Positions 17,402 through 29,985 are shown, counted from the first letter of the stretch. The stretch is DNA of 43,293 bases from Thiofilum flexile DSM 14609 (GCF_000380185.1 NZ_KB904765.1:1-43293), one strand, 5' to 3'. A program made the numbers and translations. The notes: generated by a model from the sequence alone, not told the origin.

Positions 17402-18676
17402 TTATAGAGTATTGGGAGAGAAATGTTTTAGTACGCCCGATACTACCAGAAAAGAGCCGAATGCCACTACTCTATCTCGCGTGTTGCACTGATTTATAGC
17501 ACCTTTTAACGCAGATGCTAAATCAGAATAAGCATAAATCACTGCATTCGGATTCACTTTTTCTAAAGTATCCACTAACTCATTCAGCGGTAAAGCCCGC
17601 TTATCTACTAATGCAAATACATGCCACGTATTAATTACCTGAGCTAAGGTATTTGCCACCTCTACTAAATCTTTATCCGCTAGTATAGAAAAAACGGCAT
17701 GTGTCTGGCCTGCAAATGTTGGTGTTTTAAGCCAACTCGCTAAAGACTGAGCAGCATGACCATTATGCGCTACATCAATCCAGATGGGAGGTTGCACGGA
17801 TACTGGTTGCAAACGCCCCATTAACTGTACTTGTCGCAATCCCTGACGTATAGGTTCTAAACCCACCTTAACTTCAGTCGTCACGCCTAATCGTTGTAAA
17901 GCCATAATGACTAGCGCCGCATTAAGCTGTTGCACCTCGCCTAATAAGGCAGGCAGGGGATAATACTCTATTCCTTGCGGTGTGCTAAGCCTAAAGTCCT
18001 GCGCTGTGGTTTGTAAAACCTTAAAATCAGCTCCATATTGTAGTACTAAAGCACCCTTAGCGTTGGCTGTCTTTTGAATAGAGGCAGGAGGATTAGGATC
18101 GCCACTGATTAAATACTTACCTTGACGTGCAATAGCAGCCTTTTCTGCACCAATACTCTCGCGGTCAGAGCCTAACCATTCCACATGATCAATGCCTATG
18201 CTCGTCACAATAGCGATTTCAGCATCCCAGATATTGACTGCATCTAAGCGCCCCCCTAGCCCCACCTCTAATACCGCAATATCCACCGACTGCTGTACAA
18301 AACAATACACCGCCGCAAGGGTTCCAAACTCAAAATAGGTTAAATGGATCTCACCGCGTGCTGCCTCGATGGCCTCAAATGCCTCAACAATCAAGGCATC
18401 AGAAGCTGGATGACCATTCAAGGCAATACGCTCATTATAGGCTTGAATATGAGGCGAGGTATAAGTCCCCACTTGATAGCCCGCAGCGACTAAGCAAGCA
18501 GTCAACATGGCACAAGTCGAGCCTTTGCCATTCGTACCCGCGACCGTAATCACTGGAAACGGTAAATCACTTAGCCCTAACCGAGTAGCCACCTCTGCCA
18601 CGCGCTCTAAGCCCAATTGAATCGCTGCCCTAGGTTGCGACTCCTGCCAAGCCAACCAGTCTGCTAATGTTTTCAA
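17402..18676 (-). CDS. folC: Bifunctional folylpolyglutamate/dihydrofolate synthase
   Basis: It adds glutamate to dihydropteroate to make dihydrofolate and extends the polyglutamate tail of folates, with ATP, in the cytoplasm. The 424-residue product has the P-loop [14 protein letters not shown] near residue 45, the Mur-ligase-like [13 protein letters not shown] and [15 protein letters not shown], and [10 protein letters not shown] in the C-terminal half. The start is a TTG at 18676 that overlaps the accD stop (TTGA), giving tight translational coupling. No better ATG exists near it, and the conserved N-terminus begins just after (LADWLAWQE). It lies in the same operon as accD and trpF, as in most gammaproteobacteria. 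Confidence 0.94.
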   Translation of the reverse strand: MKTLADWLAWQESQPRAAIQLGLERVAEVATRLGLSDLPFPVITVAGTNGKGSTCAMLTACLVAAGYQVGTYTSPHIQAYNERIALNGHPASDALIVEAFEAIEAARGEIHLTYFEFGTLAAVYCFVQQSVDIAVLEVGLGGRLDAVNIWDAEIAIVTSIGIDHVEWLGSDRESIGAEKAAIARQGKYLISGDPNPPASIQKTANAKGALVLQYGADFKVLQTTAQDFRLSTPQGIEYYPLPALLGEVQQLNAALVIMALQRLGVTTEVKVGLEPIRQGLRQVQLMGRLQPVSVQPPIWIDVAHNGHAAQSLASWLKTPTFAGQTHAVFSILADKDLVEVANTLAQVINTWHVFALVDKRALPLNELVDTLEKVNPNAVIYAYSDLASALKGAINQCNTRDRVVAFGSFLVVSGVLKHFSPNTL

Positions 18677-19560
18677 GCAGCCGCCTCAGTAGCTAGCAGC
18701 GGTTTTTGCTGATGTTGCAGTAAAGTCAGCAAATCAGCAATGGTTTCGCGCATCTGATTGCGCTCTACAATCATATCAATTGCACCCTTCTCCAATAAAA
18801 ACTCACTGCGCTGAAAACCATCTGGTAATTTCTCACGCACGGTCTGCTCAATCACGCGAGGGCCTGCAAACCCCACCAATGCCTTTGGCTCAGCAATATG
18901 AATATCACCTAACATAGCAAAACTAGCCGATACCCCACCTAAGGTAGGATCGGTGAGTACTGAAATAAAAGGTAAGCCTTTTTCGGCTAAACGAGTCAAG
19001 GCGGCACTGGTTTTAGCCATTTGCATCAGAGAAAACAAGGCCTCTTGCATCCGTGCGCCCCCACTAGCGGCAAAGCATATAAACGGTACATTAGCCTCTA
19101 TAGCAGCATTCACCCCGCGCACAAAACGCTCGCCTACCACCGACCCCATAGACCCGCCCATAAAGCGGAAATCAAAAGCAGCGGCGACTAAGGGCACACC
19201 TAATACTGCACCTTTCATAACGATTAAAGCGTCTTTTTCGCCTGTTTCCTTTTGTGCTCCGGCTAAGCGGTCTTTATAACGTTTAGTATCCTTAAAGCCT
19301 AAAATATCAACAGGTGTAACGGTCGCGCCAATCTCTTCTCGTCCATTAGTGTCTAAAAACACCTCTAACCGATGCCGCGCATTAATACGCATATGGTGAC
19401 CACACTTAGGGCACACCTCATTATTCCGCTCTAACTCACTCCCGTATAAAATCGAGTGACAGGCTGAACACTGTTGCCATAAGCCTTCGGGAATCGATTT
19501 TTTGGTATTCGATTTTTCAGTACGAATACGCGATGGTAATAATTTTTCAAACCAGCTCAT
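18673..19560 (-). CDS. accD: Acetyl-CoA carboxylase carboxyltransferase subunit beta
   Basis: This is the beta subunit of the carboxyltransferase that makes malonyl-CoA for fatty-acid synthesis, working with AccA. The 295-residue protein has the N-terminal zinc ribbon (CSACHSILY and CPKCGHHM) and the crotonase-like core with [35 protein letters not shown] and [16 protein letters not shown]. The ATG at 19560 overlaps the trpF stop by 4 nt (ATGA), and its own stop overlaps the folC TTG. The gene is complete and ordinary. Confidence 0.96.
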   Translation of the reverse strand: MSWFEKLLPSRIRTEKSNTKKSIPEGLWQQCSACHSILYGSELERNNEVCPKCGHHMRINARHRLEVFLDTNGREEIGATVTPVDILGFKDTKRYKDRLAGAQKETGEKDALIVMKGAVLGVPLVAAAFDFRFMGGSMGSVVGERFVRGVNAAIEANVPFICFAASGGARMQEALFSLMQMAKTSAALTRLAEKGLPFISVLTDPTLGGVSASFAMLGDIHIAEPKALVGFAGPRVIEQTVREKLPDGFQRSEFLLEKGAIDMIVERNQMRETIADLLTLLQHQQKPLLATEAAA

Positions 19561-20195
19561 GCTTTATTTCCTTGCTCGCATTCAACACGCTTTACCTCAT
19601 TGAGTAACGCTGTTACTTTGATGGGATCTTTAACGCCTGGTGCTGATTCTACTCCACTACTCACATCGATGGCATAAACCCGCGTGGTTTTAAGCGCTTG
19701 ATAGACATTATTTGCGGTTAACCCACCGGCTAAAATGAGCGCTTGTGGATAATCATGAGGTAACTGTGTCCAATCAAAGGTTTTACCCGTGCCGCCTGCT
19801 GCCCCTGGAGCATGACTATCTACCAGTAAACCCTGTGCATCTGGATAGTCACGCGCTAAATCATAGAAATTCTGCTCCAGCATTCCCAAGGCTTTAATAT
19901 AAGGCCGCCCAAAAGCACGGCAAAACTCGGCACTTTCCTTGCCATGAAACTGCACCACATCCAGTGTCACTTGATCTAATACCGTAGTAATAAATTCTGG
20001 TTCTGCATCCAGAAATAAGCCTACTCGTGTCACAAAAGGAGGTAGCGCGTGGCTAATGGCTCTTGCTTGTTCAAGGCTTAGATTGCGTGGACTTTTAGCA
20101 TAAAACATTAATCCTATGGCATCTGCACCCGCATGGCTTACCATCAGCGCATCAGCAATCGAGGTAATACCACAGACCTTCACTCGACAACGCAC
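19557..20195 (-). CDS. trpF: Phosphoribosylanthranilate isomerase
   Basis: It catalyses the Amadori rearrangement of phosphoribosylanthranilate in tryptophan synthesis. The 212-residue TIM barrel shows VKVCGIT with the catalytic Cys, [26 protein letters not shown], the catalytic Asp in [32 protein letters not shown] and [15 protein letters not shown]. The start is a GTG at 20195 with AAGGAAG eight bases upstream. It begins the operon with accD and folC. A strong terminator for the giant secreted protein lies 70 bp upstream, so the operon promoter should fall within 20196-20270; no sharp consensus was seen there. Confidence 0.95.
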   Translation of the reverse strand: MRCRVKVCGITSIADALMVSHAGADAIGLMFYAKSPRNLSLEQARAISHALPPFVTRVGLFLDAEPEFITTVLDQVTLDVVQFHGKESAEFCRAFGRPYIKALGMLEQNFYDLARDYPDAQGLLVDSHAPGAAGGTGKTFDWTQLPHDYPQALILAGGLTANNVYQALKTTRVYAIDVSSGVESAPGVKDPIKVTALLNEVKRVECEQGNKA

Positions 20196-20268
20196 AAACC
20201 GCTTCCTTACTTAAAAAGAAAGAGTTATAGGCTATCATAAGAAGAAATAAGAGGCGATGGTGGATTAA

Positions 20269-20304
20269 AGTAAAAGGCCACCTACTTTGCAGCAGGTGGC
20301 CTTT
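20269..20304 (-). terminator. Intrinsic terminator after the giant secreted-protein gene
   Basis: A perfect 11-bp stem (20294-20304 with 20273-20283) with a 10-nt loop lies 21 bp past the stop of the 2723-codon gene. On the minus strand it is followed by a T-rich tail (TTTTACTTTAA when the end of the stem is included). It isolates the giant gene from trpF. Confidence 0.72.
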
Positions 20305-20325
20305 GCCTTTTATATTAGCCGCATA

Positions 20326-23300
20326 TTAGCGAGTGACTGAACGCATCCCTCCTTGAATCACATAGTTAGCGGAGAAGGTGGAATTCACTGGATGCAATAA
20401 GACATTGCCCACAATAATATTCACATCATTATTAGGCCCTGCGAATAAGGTCACACCATTCATATCCACATCGCTAGTGAAATAGCCCTGTAGACTAAAG
20501 TTGGTATTAAAGAGCTGATTGGCTGTAGCACTTAAGACATTCCCTAAAATATTATTCAGGTCATTACCGGGGCCATTAGCGATCACTTGCTCGTCCTTAT
20601 TCACATCACCCGCCCACAGTACCGCAACACTGCCCACAGCTAAGCGGCTTTGTGTGCCATATATGGCGGTTGCAGGTAAGGTGAAGTCTATAACAGCGGG
20701 CGCTGTGGTCGTTAACGCAATCGGAGCGGCTGTCATTACCCCTAAGTGATTACGATGCCGCACTGAGACAAAGTAATTACCCGCCGTCACCCCACTGAAG
20801 CTTAGGCTGGTGGAGCCGGCTGTGTTCATCACATCACCATCACGCTGGATCAAAGCCGCCTGCCGTGCAACCAAGGTTCCCGGCGCTCCGCTTTGGCGTA
20901 ACTCCACTAAGACCCAATCCACCACAGCATTGCTACCTGTGACCGTCAATACACTCGGCGCTATAGTCTCTGTGCCAGTGTAATTAAACGGTGCAACAGT
21001 ATAGGGTTGAGCACTCGGTATTAAGCTTAAGGTACGCAGCGTATCATTCATTAGCTGAGTGCTAGTACTGTAAGGCCCCTGTAATAAGGCTTTAAGCTGT
21101 AAGCTCAGCGCACCTGCTGTAACAGTGATACTCAGTTGTTGCGTATCCACTCCGCCTCGACCATCACTTACCTGTACAATCACCTCATAGACATTATTAG
21201 CATCACTATCAAGAGGATTACTAAAGCTCGGTGCTGCTTTAAAGGTTAATTCTCCGGTGCTGGCATTAATCACTAATTGCGCGGCATCCGCTCCCCCAAC
21301 GATACTATAGGTCAGGGCATCATTATCCGCATCTACTGCCGTCACTGTCGTTACGGCGGTAGTATTTTCCGTGATACTAATAGCCGCTGTATCGCCCCCG
21401 CCATCACTGCTAATCACAGGTGCATCATTATTACGACAATCCACTGGAGCACCGTAATTACCTAAGTAATTATTCTCTAATCCACCCCAACCAAAGTTGG
21501 TAAAGAGATTTAAGGAGGAGCTATTCACAGAGTTAGGGTCTTGGGCAAAAAGATCGGTATTCTCCATAATAGTGACATTACCACTACACACCGCTGGATT
21601 AGCAAAGCTAAAGATTTCCAACTCTTGCCCGGCTTGCCAATTGAAGTCCATGGAGCAGCAAGACGTGAAGGAGAAGGTCAAATAATCAACGGCGGTATTT
21701 TCCACCGGCGCATTGGCACGGTTGAGTGACCAGTTAATATTAGGTATCGCACTTTGGAAATCGCTTATCGCAAACTGCCCACCCGTAGGCACCATTAGCG
21801 TAATTTGACCAATGAGATTGATATTCATATCAGGATTACGGGTAGGACGCATATAGACATGGTAACGTCCATCGGCCTCTCTACGCACGGTATACTCCAA
21901 GACTTTAATAGCAATAATATGAATGCTTAGGTCTTGAATATCACTACCACCATTACCATCGTCCACTTTCACCTGTAGCTCGTAAATGCTATCGCCATTG
22001 CTATCCGTCGGTTGGGCATAGAAGGGCGCGGTATTAAAGCTCAAAACGCCGGTACTAGCATTAATATTAAAGAGCGCACTGTCTGCCCCGCCACTAATAC
22101 TATAGGTGAGGGTATCATTATCAACATCACTCGCTGCTACAGTCGTGACCGCTAAGGCACCCTCCTCTAGAGTAAGTGCCGCAGTATTCCCACCGCCATC
22201 ACTCATAATAATAGGTGCTGCATTAGGCATTGCCACCACCTCTGTAGTACGCCAAGCTACTTCAGTCGCTGTATGTGGGTAGGCATTGAGTACATCCGTA
22301 ATACTCGCATTCACAGGCCCAAACACCGTGTCATCGGTATCCGGTGTACTATCCAAACCATCGCGATCAGGATCAGTATTGGCAAGATAAAAACCATTTT
22401 CATTGGCATCCATCCGACCGTCATTATCACTGTCCGTATCTAAATAGTCTGGATTATCGGCTACCTCCGTATTGACGGGTGTCAGACCGATACTAGAAGC
22501 TGTGGTGATGTTATTTGTTGCTGCATCATAAACATCCAATAAACCATCACGATCCACATCGGCAGTCGTAGGCGCAATATAACCTGTTGTGGTCTGTGCC
22601 TCGATATTGTCAGGTATTCCATCCCCATCACTATCTAAGTCAATATCATTGGTCAGGCCATCTAGATCCACATCCTGCCCCGAACACGCCTCAATAAAGT
22701 AGGCCTCTTGTAACCAACTGACTTGCGTACTACCACTCACACCATATAAACGATATTGGATATACGCAATCGTATTGGTTAAGGGGAATTGATACGCCAA
22801 TTGAGTACTTTGCGTTCCTGTCGTCGGTGTTACCACGGTTTGAGGATCACCTAGATTCACCCAACTAGTACCCGTCCAGCCTTGAGGCTGAATGACTGAA
22901 CCTACGACTATAGGGGTTTGAGTAGTGAAAGCCGTTAACTCAATGCGAGTCAGCACTTTAGGCGTCGGTAAGGTAAAGGCTAATACCGATTTATTCACAA
23001 TCGACTCATTCGTCGAATAGATTTGATTATTGGTATCTTTATTATCTACTAATAGTGATAAAGCACCCGTCCAATTCAGATCTGAGCTTACGGTGATCCC
23101 GGTTTTACTTGTCGGTTTAGAGGTGCATACTTCATTAATATCGAGAATCCCATCATTGTCATCATCAATATCTAGTAGATTATATACACCATCCTGATCG
23201 CTATCAGGGAAGGCTGCCGCACAGGTGTATTGCGGACGAGATAAACCATAATAACCTAATTTACCACTACTAAGCGCTTGTCCCCCTTTAGTAAAGGTCG

Positions 23301-26300
23301 GAATAGCCGCTTCAGGATTAGCTACGGTTGATACGGTTGCTGTATTGTATTGCGCGGCATACATCACATCATTAGGCCCGCGTAGGATGACACCTCCCTG
23401 ACCATTCCCAGTAGCACCGGTAATATCCTGTTGGCTCGCGAATACGGCGGCTGCGGTATTATTCCCCGCTAAGGTATAACGGAAAATCCGTGCTACCCCA
23501 CCTTGTCCACTGACATAGAGATGACTTCCGGTCGGACTGAAATCTGCACTAGCGACATAAGTTCCAATAGAAGGGGTTCCATTGAGACTCATTGCCCAGT
23601 TTTCAGATAGTTCACCACTTTGAGCATTAAAGGTGAATAAGCGAATAACATTATTGGCCGTCGTGGTACGGCCATTAGCTACTACCGAGACGATTTGGCT
23701 GCGATTGGGTGATAAAGCTAAGGAACTGCCATTGCCACCGGCAGGGTTATTACTACTTGCCAGTGAGGTACGTACCACACCCGTAGGCCCATTGGCTCCA
23801 AACTCATAAGCAGTGTATTGATTGGTGCCTAATTTAAAGGTAATGACCCACACTTTACTGCCATCATGATTAGGGACAGCAAGTACCGCCCCCGCTGAGC
23901 TAGTGGTGGCTCCTAAGAGGGTATTTTTGCTAGTTACTGCACCATAGCCCCCTTGTTGAGTCATATCCACCTGATGCCAATATAACTGACCGTTGGTAGT
24001 CGTCCCACTGCTGGTCACTACAAAATATTGGGTATTACTGCCGGGGGCTGCAAAGGCCGCCACCCCTTGAGGGGAGTTGGTATTGCCTGTCACTGTACCA
24101 TTAGTCATGGCAACGTTTGTCGCGGTGTAAATAGTCGTGCCACTGACATAGAACATCAGTTGCCCACCGGCATTACTCACACTCACATTCCCCCCCGTCC
24201 CCATATTATTACCGTGACTGAGGGCAGTGACTGTGCTACCACTCACACCAAAATCTAAGCCTGCACCCACACCAAAGTGCCAATAACGTTGCTCGGCACG
24301 AGTATCAGCCACACTACAGCTTTGCGCGGGTAACATGGTACGCCAGTTCGGACTGATCCCATTATTAGGATAGGCCGCCATGACCCCACCACTCACCACT
24401 AAGGCTTTGGTAGGCCCTGGATTGGGAGCACCATAGAGGCTGGTATTATTATCAATCGCATCATTCAGACCGTCTTGATCCACATCACTACTGCCTAAAG
24501 TAATCCCAGTCTCTTGAGTATCACTTAGACCATCATTATCCGCATCCGTATCTAAATAATCAGGACTACCATCGCCATCAAAATCATAGGGCGTTAGACC
24601 ACTACTAGGACTATAAGCGGTATCGAGACCATCCATACCGATGGTGCCACTCGGTGCGATATAATCAAAGCTCGTTTGTGCCTCGATATTGTCGGGAATC
24701 CCATCGCCATCACTATCTAGGTCTTGATCATTGCTGAGGCCATCACGATCATAATCACAATCCACAATCGCTATTAAACCATTCCCACCATCAGCGCTGA
24801 CATTCGCCGTACCAATGCCGGTCATATAGCCGACTTGACCTTGTCCACCGGATAGAGTCCCTGCACCTGCGATCAGAACACCATTCAGACCCGTAGACAA
24901 ATAACCTGAACCCCCAGCCCCTGAAGTGTCTTGTTCATCCGTAGTATTGAGCTGACTATAACCTGCGCCACCACCAAAATAGCCACCGCCACCACCACCG
25001 CCGCCACCTGTATTGGCTGTGAGCGAAGGGACAGCACTTCCGCCTAAAAATTGTGATCCATTTCCACCACCTTGCTGAGGATTGTTAGGGTTCACCGCAC
25101 CTAAACCACCGGCTAGTTGTGTTCCACCTGTGGCAAAGTAGCTAACTCCGCTATTACTAGCATCCATCCCCAGAATTCCACCGCCAGCACCTGCTATAGC
25201 CACCGTAGGTGTTGCACCACCCGCGGCACCACCACCACCGCCTGCTGTTATTAACTCGAACGTTCCTCGTCTAATGGCAGAACGTCCACCACCCGACCCG
25301 CCAACATAGGCATCTATTGCCGAGCCGCCCGCACCCCCACCACCATAAGTAGTAGTCAATGAATTAGGTGAACGTCTACCGCCTTGACCTACAATAAAGG
25401 TTAAGCTTTCTCCCGGTGTAACGGGCAAAATAGCTGAGGCGAAACCGCCCCCTCCACTAACACCATTAAGTGCAGCTCGCCCCCCACCGGCAGCCCCCCA
25501 CACATTTACTTTGATTGAGCTTCGATTTGCAGGCACAACATAGGTTTGATCTGAGCCTGTATAGTTAAAATAAACAGGTTTACATTCTTCAGTATCTTGA
25601 ACGCCATCATTGTCATCATCCAGATCGATCAGGTTATGAATACCGTCACCATCGGTATCTGGATAGGCATTAGTACAGGTATATTGCGGTTGAGACAGAC
25701 CATAATAGCCTAATTTACCACTAGCTAATGCTTGCCCACCTTTAGTAAAGGTAGGAGTGGCGGCTTCAGGATTAGCAATCGTGGATACGGTTGTGGTAGT
25801 GGTTTGGGCAGCATACATCATCCCATTAGGGCCACGTTGAATCACGCCCCCCGTACCATTACCCCCTGCTCCGGTAATATCGAGCTGGCTCGCTAATACG
25901 GCAGCACCCGTGCTATTACCTGTCAAGGTATAGCGGAAAATTCGCGCGGTTCCACCCCGTCCACTGACATATAAATGGCTTCCCGTAGGGCTAAAGTCTG
26001 CACTAGCAACATGAATTCCAATGGATGGAGTCCCATTCAGGCTCATCGTCCAGTTTTCGGATAATTCACCGCTTTGTGCATTAAAGGTGAATAGGCGTAT
26101 GGCATTATTAGCCGCTGTAGTACTGCCACTAGAAACCACGGATACAATCTGGCTCCGATCAGGAGAAAGTGCTAAGGAACTACCTGTACCAGAAACAGAA
26201 TTAATACTACTAGCCGTAGACGTACGCACAACACCCGTAGGGCCTGCGGCACTAAATTCATAGGCTAGGTATTGATTGGTACCTAATTTGAAAGTAATCA

Positions 26301-28497
26301 CCCAGACCTTACTGCCATCATGATTAGGTACCGCTAATACCGCACCAGAAGCACTAGCAGCCGCCCCTAAGGTGGTATTTTTACTAATAACAGCGCCATA
26401 GCCCCCTTGTTGGGTCATATCGACTTGATGCCAGTAGAGTTGCCCATTGGAGTTTACCCCACTACTGGTCACCACAAAATAGCGATCATTACTGCCCGGA
26501 GCGGCAAAGGCTGCTATCCCTTGTGGAGCAGTGGTGTTACCGGTGAGGCCGGTTCCATTACTCATAGCCGCACCAGAAGCATTATAGATCGTAGTACCAC
26601 TGGCATAGAACATGAGCTGCCCACCCATATTACTCACTGTGACGGTAGTACCATTGCCTAGATTATTGCTATGGCTTAGGGCGGTCACCGTGCTACCACT
26701 TGCGCCAAAATCTAAGCCTGTGCCATAACCTAAATACCAGTAACGCTGTTGTGCGCGTGCTCCAGCAACACTACAACTGTTTGCCGCGAACATCGTGCGC
26801 CAGTTGGGACTAACGCCATTATTAGGATAGGCCGCCATCACGCCCCCACTCGGAACTAAGGCCTTAGTAGGGTCTGGGTTGGCTGCACCAAATTGACTGG
26901 TATTATTATCCACTGCATCGTTTAGACCGTCCTGATCAATGTCGGTACTACCTAAGGTAATGCCAGCCTCTTGAGTATCACTGAGACCATCATTATCGGC
27001 ATCGGCATCAAGGAAATCTGGAATACCATCCCCATCAAAATCATAGGGAGTCAGACCTGTACCATAGGCAGTATCAATACCACTGGTACTTAAAGTGCCA
27101 CTCGGTGCGATATAGCTAAAGCTATTTTGTGCTTCGATATTATCGGGAATACCATCCCCATCACTATCCACATCTTTATCATTCGATAGACCATCACCAT
27201 CAACATCTTGCCCACCCTCAACCGTGTCCGCGATGCCATCGTTATCATCATCTGAATCACGATAATCTAAGATACCGTCTTGATCCGTATCTGGCATATT
27301 TTTGGTACAATTGCCTACGGTTTGCGGTAAACCATAATTGATTACCTTACCGGTTGCTAAGGCTTGTGCGCCATCATTAAAAACGGGAGCGGCCCCATCG
27401 GGATCACTAATGGTAGATAGCGTGTTGGTATTATATTTTGCCACATACATCTTACCATCCGCCCCACGCTGAATCGCGCCCCCAGCACCATTGGTCGCAG
27501 CACCTGTGACATCTAAGCGAGAGGCTAAAATAGTTGCCGGTGTATTACTGCTCAGATCATAACGAAACACCTTAGCATTCACATCCTTACCACTTAAGTA
27601 GAGATAGCGTCCGCTCGGTGAAAAATCCATACCATAAAGGGTTGAACCAATCGCAGGACTCGAAGGAATATTCATTCTCCAAGCCTCACTGAGCACCCCC
27701 GTATCGGCATTAAAATTAAATAAGCGAATGGGAGCAGCCGAACCACCTGCACCACTAGGGCTAACCGATAGAATTTGTTGTCCATTAGGTGATAAACGTA
27801 GCGCACCAAAATTACTATTCGGATTATTACTACTTGCCGTTGAGGTCACTACATTACCAGTAGGCCCCCCACTATCAAACTCATAAGCGAGATAAGTCGC
27901 CGCCCCATAGGTATAGGTGATGACCCACGCTTTAGTGCCATCGCTATTAGGGGCGATGAGCACAGGACCTGCGGTAGTAGCCGTACCTAAGACTTGGTTT
28001 TTAGTCGTTACCGTCCACACACCACTAGTATTTAACTCTACTAAGTGATAGTACAACTGACCAGCAGTGCCCGCGGCACTACTAGTAATCAGTACATAAC
28101 GATCAGGACGGTTCGGTGCCATAAACGCGCCCACATTCTGTGCCGCTGTGCTACCTGTTAGGCCAGTACCATTGGTTAGTACGGCATTATTGGAGCCATA
28201 GATACTTGTCCCTTGGCTATAAAAGAGTAACTCTCCCCCTGTCTTCGTAACACTGACCGCGCCTCCCCAGCTAAGGTCATTGCTATGTGTCAAGGTGTTT
28301 ACAGTTGAGCCAGTCGTGCCAAAATCTAAACCTGCGCCCACACTAAAGTGCCAATACTGTTGTTGCGCACGTGCATCAGTGGCATTACATACCTGAGCAC
28401 CTGCTGCATAAACAGTAGGACTAAACGTGATGAGGGAAAGCAAGAGCCACAGGAATAGCAATCGATAGTTTGCTAGGTGCTGATGAATTATTCGCAT
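20326..28497 (-). CDS. Giant secreted multidomain protein (propeller-like modules, TSP3, Gly-rich, cadherin-like, dockerin-like)
   Basis: A 2723-residue exported protein, probably a surface adhesin or matrix component. A signal peptide ([19 protein letters not shown]) ends near residue 31. Three related modules of about 360 residues start near residues 37, 574 and 1394, each opening with an AR-x-(Q/E)-Q-x-YW block and then GLDFG. They resemble the WYFG-x-x-AGLDF beta-propeller domain of Bacteroidota surface proteins. Calcium-binding thrombospondin-3-like runs (DxDxDGI, DNDGL) follow each module. A glycine-rich domain (about 972-1244) sits inside the second run. Then come a discoidin-like domain (about 1795-1940), more TSP3, two cadherin-like repeats (about 2090-2195 and 2357-2457) flanking an unknown domain with CC at about 2290, and a C-terminal module (2462-2723) with two GPNxD loops. 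That module is shared with the divergent neighbour. No cell-wall or PEP-CTERM anchor is visible. Domain names are from pattern recognition. Confidence 0.88.
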   Translation of the reverse strand: MRIIHQHLANYRLLFLWLLLSLITFSPTVYAAGAQVCNATDARAQQQYWHFSVGAGLDFGTTGSTVNTLTHSNDLSWGGAVSVTKTGGELLFYSQGTSIYGSNNAVLTNGTGLTGSTAAQNVGAFMAPNRPDRYVLITSSAAGTAGQLYYHLVELNTSGVWTVTTKNQVLGTATTAGPVLIAPNSDGTKAWVITYTYGAATYLAYEFDSGGPTGNVVTSTASSNNPNSNFGALRLSPNGQQILSVSPSGAGGSAAPIRLFNFNADTGVLSEAWRMNIPSSPAIGSTLYGMDFSPSGRYLYLSGKDVNAKVFRYDLSSNTPATILASRLDVTGAATNGAGGAIQRGADGKMYVAKYNTNTLSTISDPDGAAPVFNDGAQALATGKVINYGLPQTVGNCTKNMPDTDQDGILDYRDSDDDNDGIADTVEGGQDVDGDGLSNDKDVDSDGDGIPDNIEAQNSFSYIAPSGTLSTSGIDTAYGTGLTPYDFDGDGIPDFLDADADNDGLSDTQEAGITLGSTDIDQDGLNDAVDNNTSQFGAANPDPTKALVPSGGVMAAYPNNGVSPNWRTMFAANSCSVAGARAQQRYWYLGYGTGLDFGASGSTVTALSHSNNLGNGTTVTVSNMGGQLMFYASGTTIYNASGAAMSNGTGLTGNTTAPQGIAAFAAPGSNDRYFVVTSSGVNSNGQLYWHQVDMTQQGGYGAVISKNTTLGAAASASGAVLAVPNHDGSKVWVITFKLGTNQYLAYEFSAAGPTGVVRTSTASSINSVSGTGSSLALSPDRSQIVSVVSSGSTTAANNAIRLFTFNAQSGELSENWTMSLNGTPSIGIHVASADFSPTGSHLYVSGRGGTARIFRYTLTGNSTGAAVLASQLDITGAGGNGTGGVIQRGPNGMMYAAQTTTTTVSTIANPEAATPTFTKGGQALASGKLGYYGLSQPQYTCTNAYPDTDGDGIHNLIDLDDDNDGVQDTEECKPVYFNYTGSDQTYVVPANRSSIKVNVWGAAGGGRAALNGVSGGGGFASAILPVTPGESLTFIVGQGGRRSPNSLTTTYGGGGAGGSAIDAYVGGSGGGRSAIRRGTFELITAGGGGGAAGGATPTVAIAGAGGGILGMDASNSGVSYFATGGTQLAGGLGAVNPNNPQQGGGNGSQFLGGSAVPSLTANTGGGGGGGGGYFGGGAGYSQLNTTDEQDTSGAGGSGYLSTGLNGVLIAGAGTLSGGQGQVGYMTGIGTANVSADGGNGLIAIVDCDYDRDGLSNDQDLDSDGDGIPDNIEAQTSFDYIAPSGTIGMDGLDTAYSPSSGLTPYDFDGDGSPDYLDTDADNDGLSDTQETGITLGSSDVDQDGLNDAIDNNTSLYGAPNPGPTKALVVSGGVMAAYPNNGISPNWRTMLPAQSCSVADTRAEQRYWHFGVGAGLDFGVSGSTVTALSHGNNMGTGGNVSVSNAGGQLMFYVSGTTIYTATNVAMTNGTVTGNTNSPQGVAAFAAPGSNTQYFVVTSSGTTTNGQLYWHQVDMTQQGGYGAVTSKNTLLGATTSSAGAVLAVPNHDGSKVWVITFKLGTNQYTAYEFGANGPTGVVRTSLASSNNPAGGNGSSLALSPNRSQIVSVVANGRTTTANNVIRLFTFNAQSGELSENWAMSLNGTPSIGTYVASADFSPTGSHLYVSGQGGVARIFRYTLAGNNTAAAVFASQQDITGATGNGQGGVILRGPNDVMYAAQYNTATVSTVANPEAAIPTFTKGGQALSSGKLGYYGLSRPQYTCAAAFPDSDQDGVYNLLDIDDDNDGILDINEVCTSKPTSKTGITVSSDLNWTGALSLLVDNKDTNNQIYSTNESIVNKSVLAFTLPTPKVLTRIELTAFTTQTPIVVGSVIQPQGWTGTSWVNLGDPQTVVTPTTGTQSTQLAYQFPLTNTIAYIQYRLYGVSGSTQVSWLQEAYFIEACSGQDVDLDGLTNDIDLDSDGDGIPDNIEAQTTTGYIAPTTADVDRDGLLDVYDAATNNITTASSIGLTPVNTEVADNPDYLDTDSDNDGRMDANENGFYLANTDPDRDGLDSTPDTDDTVFGPVNASITDVLNAYPHTATEVAWRTTEVVAMPNAAPIIMSDGGGNTAALTLEEGALAVTTVAASDVDNDTLTYSISGGADSALFNINASTGVLSFNTAPFYAQPTDSNGDSIYELQVKVDDGNGGSDIQDLSIHIIAIKVLEYTVRREADGRYHVYMRPTRNPDMNINLIGQITLMVPTGGQFAISDFQSAIPNINWSLNRANAPVENTAVDYLTFSFTSCCSMDFNWQAGQELEIFSFANPAVCSGNVTIMENTDLFAQDPNSVNSSSLNLFTNFGWGGLENNYLGNYGAPVDCRNNDAPVISSDGGGDTAAISITENTTAVTTVTAVDADNDALTYSIVGGADAAQLVINASTGELTFKAAPSFSNPLDSDANNVYEVIVQVSDGRGGVDTQQLSITVTAGALSLQLKALLQGPYSTSTQLMNDTLRTLSLIPSAQPYTVAPFNYTGTETIAPSVLTVTGSNAVVDWVLVELRQSGAPGTLVARQAALIQRDGDVMNTAGSTSLSFSGVTAGNYFVSVRHRNHLGVMTAAPIALTTTAPAVIDFTLPATAIYGTQSRLAVGSVAVLWAGDVNKDEQVIANGPGNDLNNILGNVLSATANQLFNTNFSLQGYFTSDVDMNGVTLFAGPNNDVNIIVGNVLLHPVNSTFSANYVIQGGMRSVTR
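23215..26780 (-). repeat. Second and third copies of the propeller-like module
   Basis: Within the giant gene, bases about 26780-25675 and about 24315-23215 encode near-duplicate modules. Both contain [38 protein letters not shown] and [14 protein letters not shown]. The first copy (about 28390-27305) is more diverged ([10 protein letters not shown]). The similarity suggests that the second duplication is the recent one. The spacing between copies 2 and 3 is about 850 bp longer than between 1 and 2, because of the inserted glycine-rich domain. Confidence 0.75.
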
Positions 28498-28878
28498 TAT
28501 GATTACCCGAAATATAGGTCAAAACCCCTAATAGAGTTTTTATAACCTTCATTAATTTTATTCATTATCGCTCTATAGGTTACTCTATAAAATCTAGCCG
28601 TTAAAGTAGCGCAAAGTATCTAAACCAAAAAATAATCAACAATTATTGTATATTTTTTATTCACTTAATTTTAATAAGCCTATTTACCAGTCAACTTATC
28701 AGGGGATATGACTAATAGAGAGCGTGCCAAGCTCAGTTCATCATGAAATCTAGAGTTCATTACCTCTATTTCACATGACTGTTAAATTTGATTGCCATTA
28801 GAAAACTTGTTAAAATTCATTAGCATTAGTTATTTAATATAATTTATAACAATAGACTGGTACGGGAGTATATCCACC
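28498..28878 (+). promoter_or_regulatory. Divergent control region between the two large secreted-protein genes
   Basis: This 381-bp AT-rich region separates the two divergent genes and holds no gene of its own. On the plus strand a consensus TATAAT lies at 28838-28843 with a weak TTCATT at 28816-28821 (16-bp spacer). A GGGAG ribosome binding site precedes the start at 28879. A comparable promoter for the minus strand was not clear; the repeated CTCTATA (28571-28577 and 28583-28589) is a possible regulator site. Shared regulation of the pair is likely but inferred. Confidence 0.4.
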
Positions 28879-29985
28879 ATGTATCACCACACGCCTTATA
28901 GTCAGTTACGTGCGCTGGCTAGAATGCTTAGCCTATGCTGTGTGCTTTTGGTCTGTAATTTGCTGTATGCCACGAATACCTTAGCGGCGACAGACATTGA
29001 TAATGATAACGATGGTATTACTAATACAACAGAGGGGATGACTTGCACTACACCAAGTGCCACCTTCAGTGATCTGATTGGCTCCACCTATTACGCCTCT
29101 GCTACCACCACATCAACCCGAAGCGCTGGAGCTTCCTTTGGCCCAGATAAGCTCATCAATGGCGTTTTAACTGATCAAAATGCCTACGATGGGGCAACAG
29201 AACCCTTTAACCCACCGCTAGACATTACCATCACTAATGTCAAACCGATGGATGCTAGTGGTTTGTATCTGGCTAATGATATTGGTGTTCCTGGGGATGG
29301 TATTAAAGACTTTACGATAGAATTTTTTAACACACAAGGAGCCTCCCTTGGGATCGAAACCTTGGTCGGCTCTGGGGTAACTAATATTGCCACGATAAAT
29401 TTTTCTAAGACCTATAGCTCGATCAAGTCCTTTAAGCTCCTGATTACTACGACAGGCCCCAGCGGTGGCGGTGCAGCTGGTGCAGTACAAATTCGAGAAA
29501 TGGCCTTGCATGGGCGTATTTCTGCGGTGTGTAGCGGCCCAGATACGGATGCGGATGGCATCCCCAACTATCTAGATTTAGACTCCGACAATGACAGTAT
29601 TCCTGATAACGTAGAAGCCCAAACCACGGTCGGTTACATTGCCCCGAGTGGTATAGACAGTGATAGTAATGGTCTGGATGATGCCTATGAAACATCCCCC
29701 GGTGCCGGCCAAGGCTTAACACCAGTGAATACCGATGGCGCGGATAATGCGGACTATCTCGACCTTGATAGTGATAACGATGGCCTCACCGATCTGGCGG
29801 AGTCGGGACTTAATCGCCCCGATGCTAATAGCGATGGCAAGACGGATAACGCGGTCGGTAATAATGGCTATGACAATACCCTTGAGGCAGCCGATAACTA
29901 CAGTGACCCGAATGGTCCCATTAATACCCCACAGACGGCGTGCTGCAGGGGGTATACCGCTCACTCAAGATGTAAATTATCGTGA
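28879..29985 (+). CDS. Secreted TSP3/discoidin-like protein, N-terminal part of a frameshifted gene
   Basis: This 368-codon frame encodes the front of a second large exported protein. The signal peptide ([22 protein letters not shown]) is followed at once by a calcium-binding run ([15 protein letters not shown]). A discoidin-like beta domain comes next (about residues 55-215, with [15 protein letters not shown] and [10 protein letters not shown]), then thrombospondin-3-like repeats ([32 protein letters not shown]). The last 13 or so residues ([15 protein letters not shown]) look out of frame. The natural continuation ([10 protein letters not shown]) is in the +1 frame just beyond, so one extra base, probably in the G5 tract at 29948-29952, breaks the gene. 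It may be a real pseudogene, a phase-variable tract, or a sequence error. Confidence 0.75.
   Translation: MYHHTPYSQLRALARMLSLCCVLLVCNLLYATNTLAATDIDNDNDGITNTTEGMTCTTPSATFSDLIGSTYYASATTTSTRSAGASFGPDKLINGVLTDQNAYDGATEPFNPPLDITITNVKPMDASGLYLANDIGVPGDGIKDFTIEFFNTQGASLGIETLVGSGVTNIATINFSKTYSSIKSFKLLITTTGPSGGGAAGAVQIREMALHGRISAVCSGPDTDADGIPNYLDLDSDNDSIPDNVEAQTTVGYIAPSGIDSDSNGLDDAYETSPGAGQGLTPVNTDGADNADYLDLDSDNDGLTDLAESGLNRPDANSDGKTDNAVGNNGYDNTLEAADNYSDPNGPINTPQTACCRGYTAHSRCKLS

Noticed and set aside
27129-27341. Histidine/tyrosine-rich 70-codon frame on the plus strand
   Set aside because: It lies wholly antisense to the repetitive Asp-rich calcium-binding part of the giant gene; the His/Tyr bias is the mirror of GAT/GAC codons.
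29735-29941. Start of the second half of the frameshifted protein at 29735
   Set aside because: This stretch, in the shifted frame, encodes Arg/Ile/Met-rich residues that mirror the true TSP3 frame; real sequence begins near 29942.
29447-29964. Minus-strand frames over the TSP3-like part of the frameshifted gene
   Set aside because: Antisense mirrors of repeated Asp/Asn codons with no ribosome binding site or protein-like pattern.
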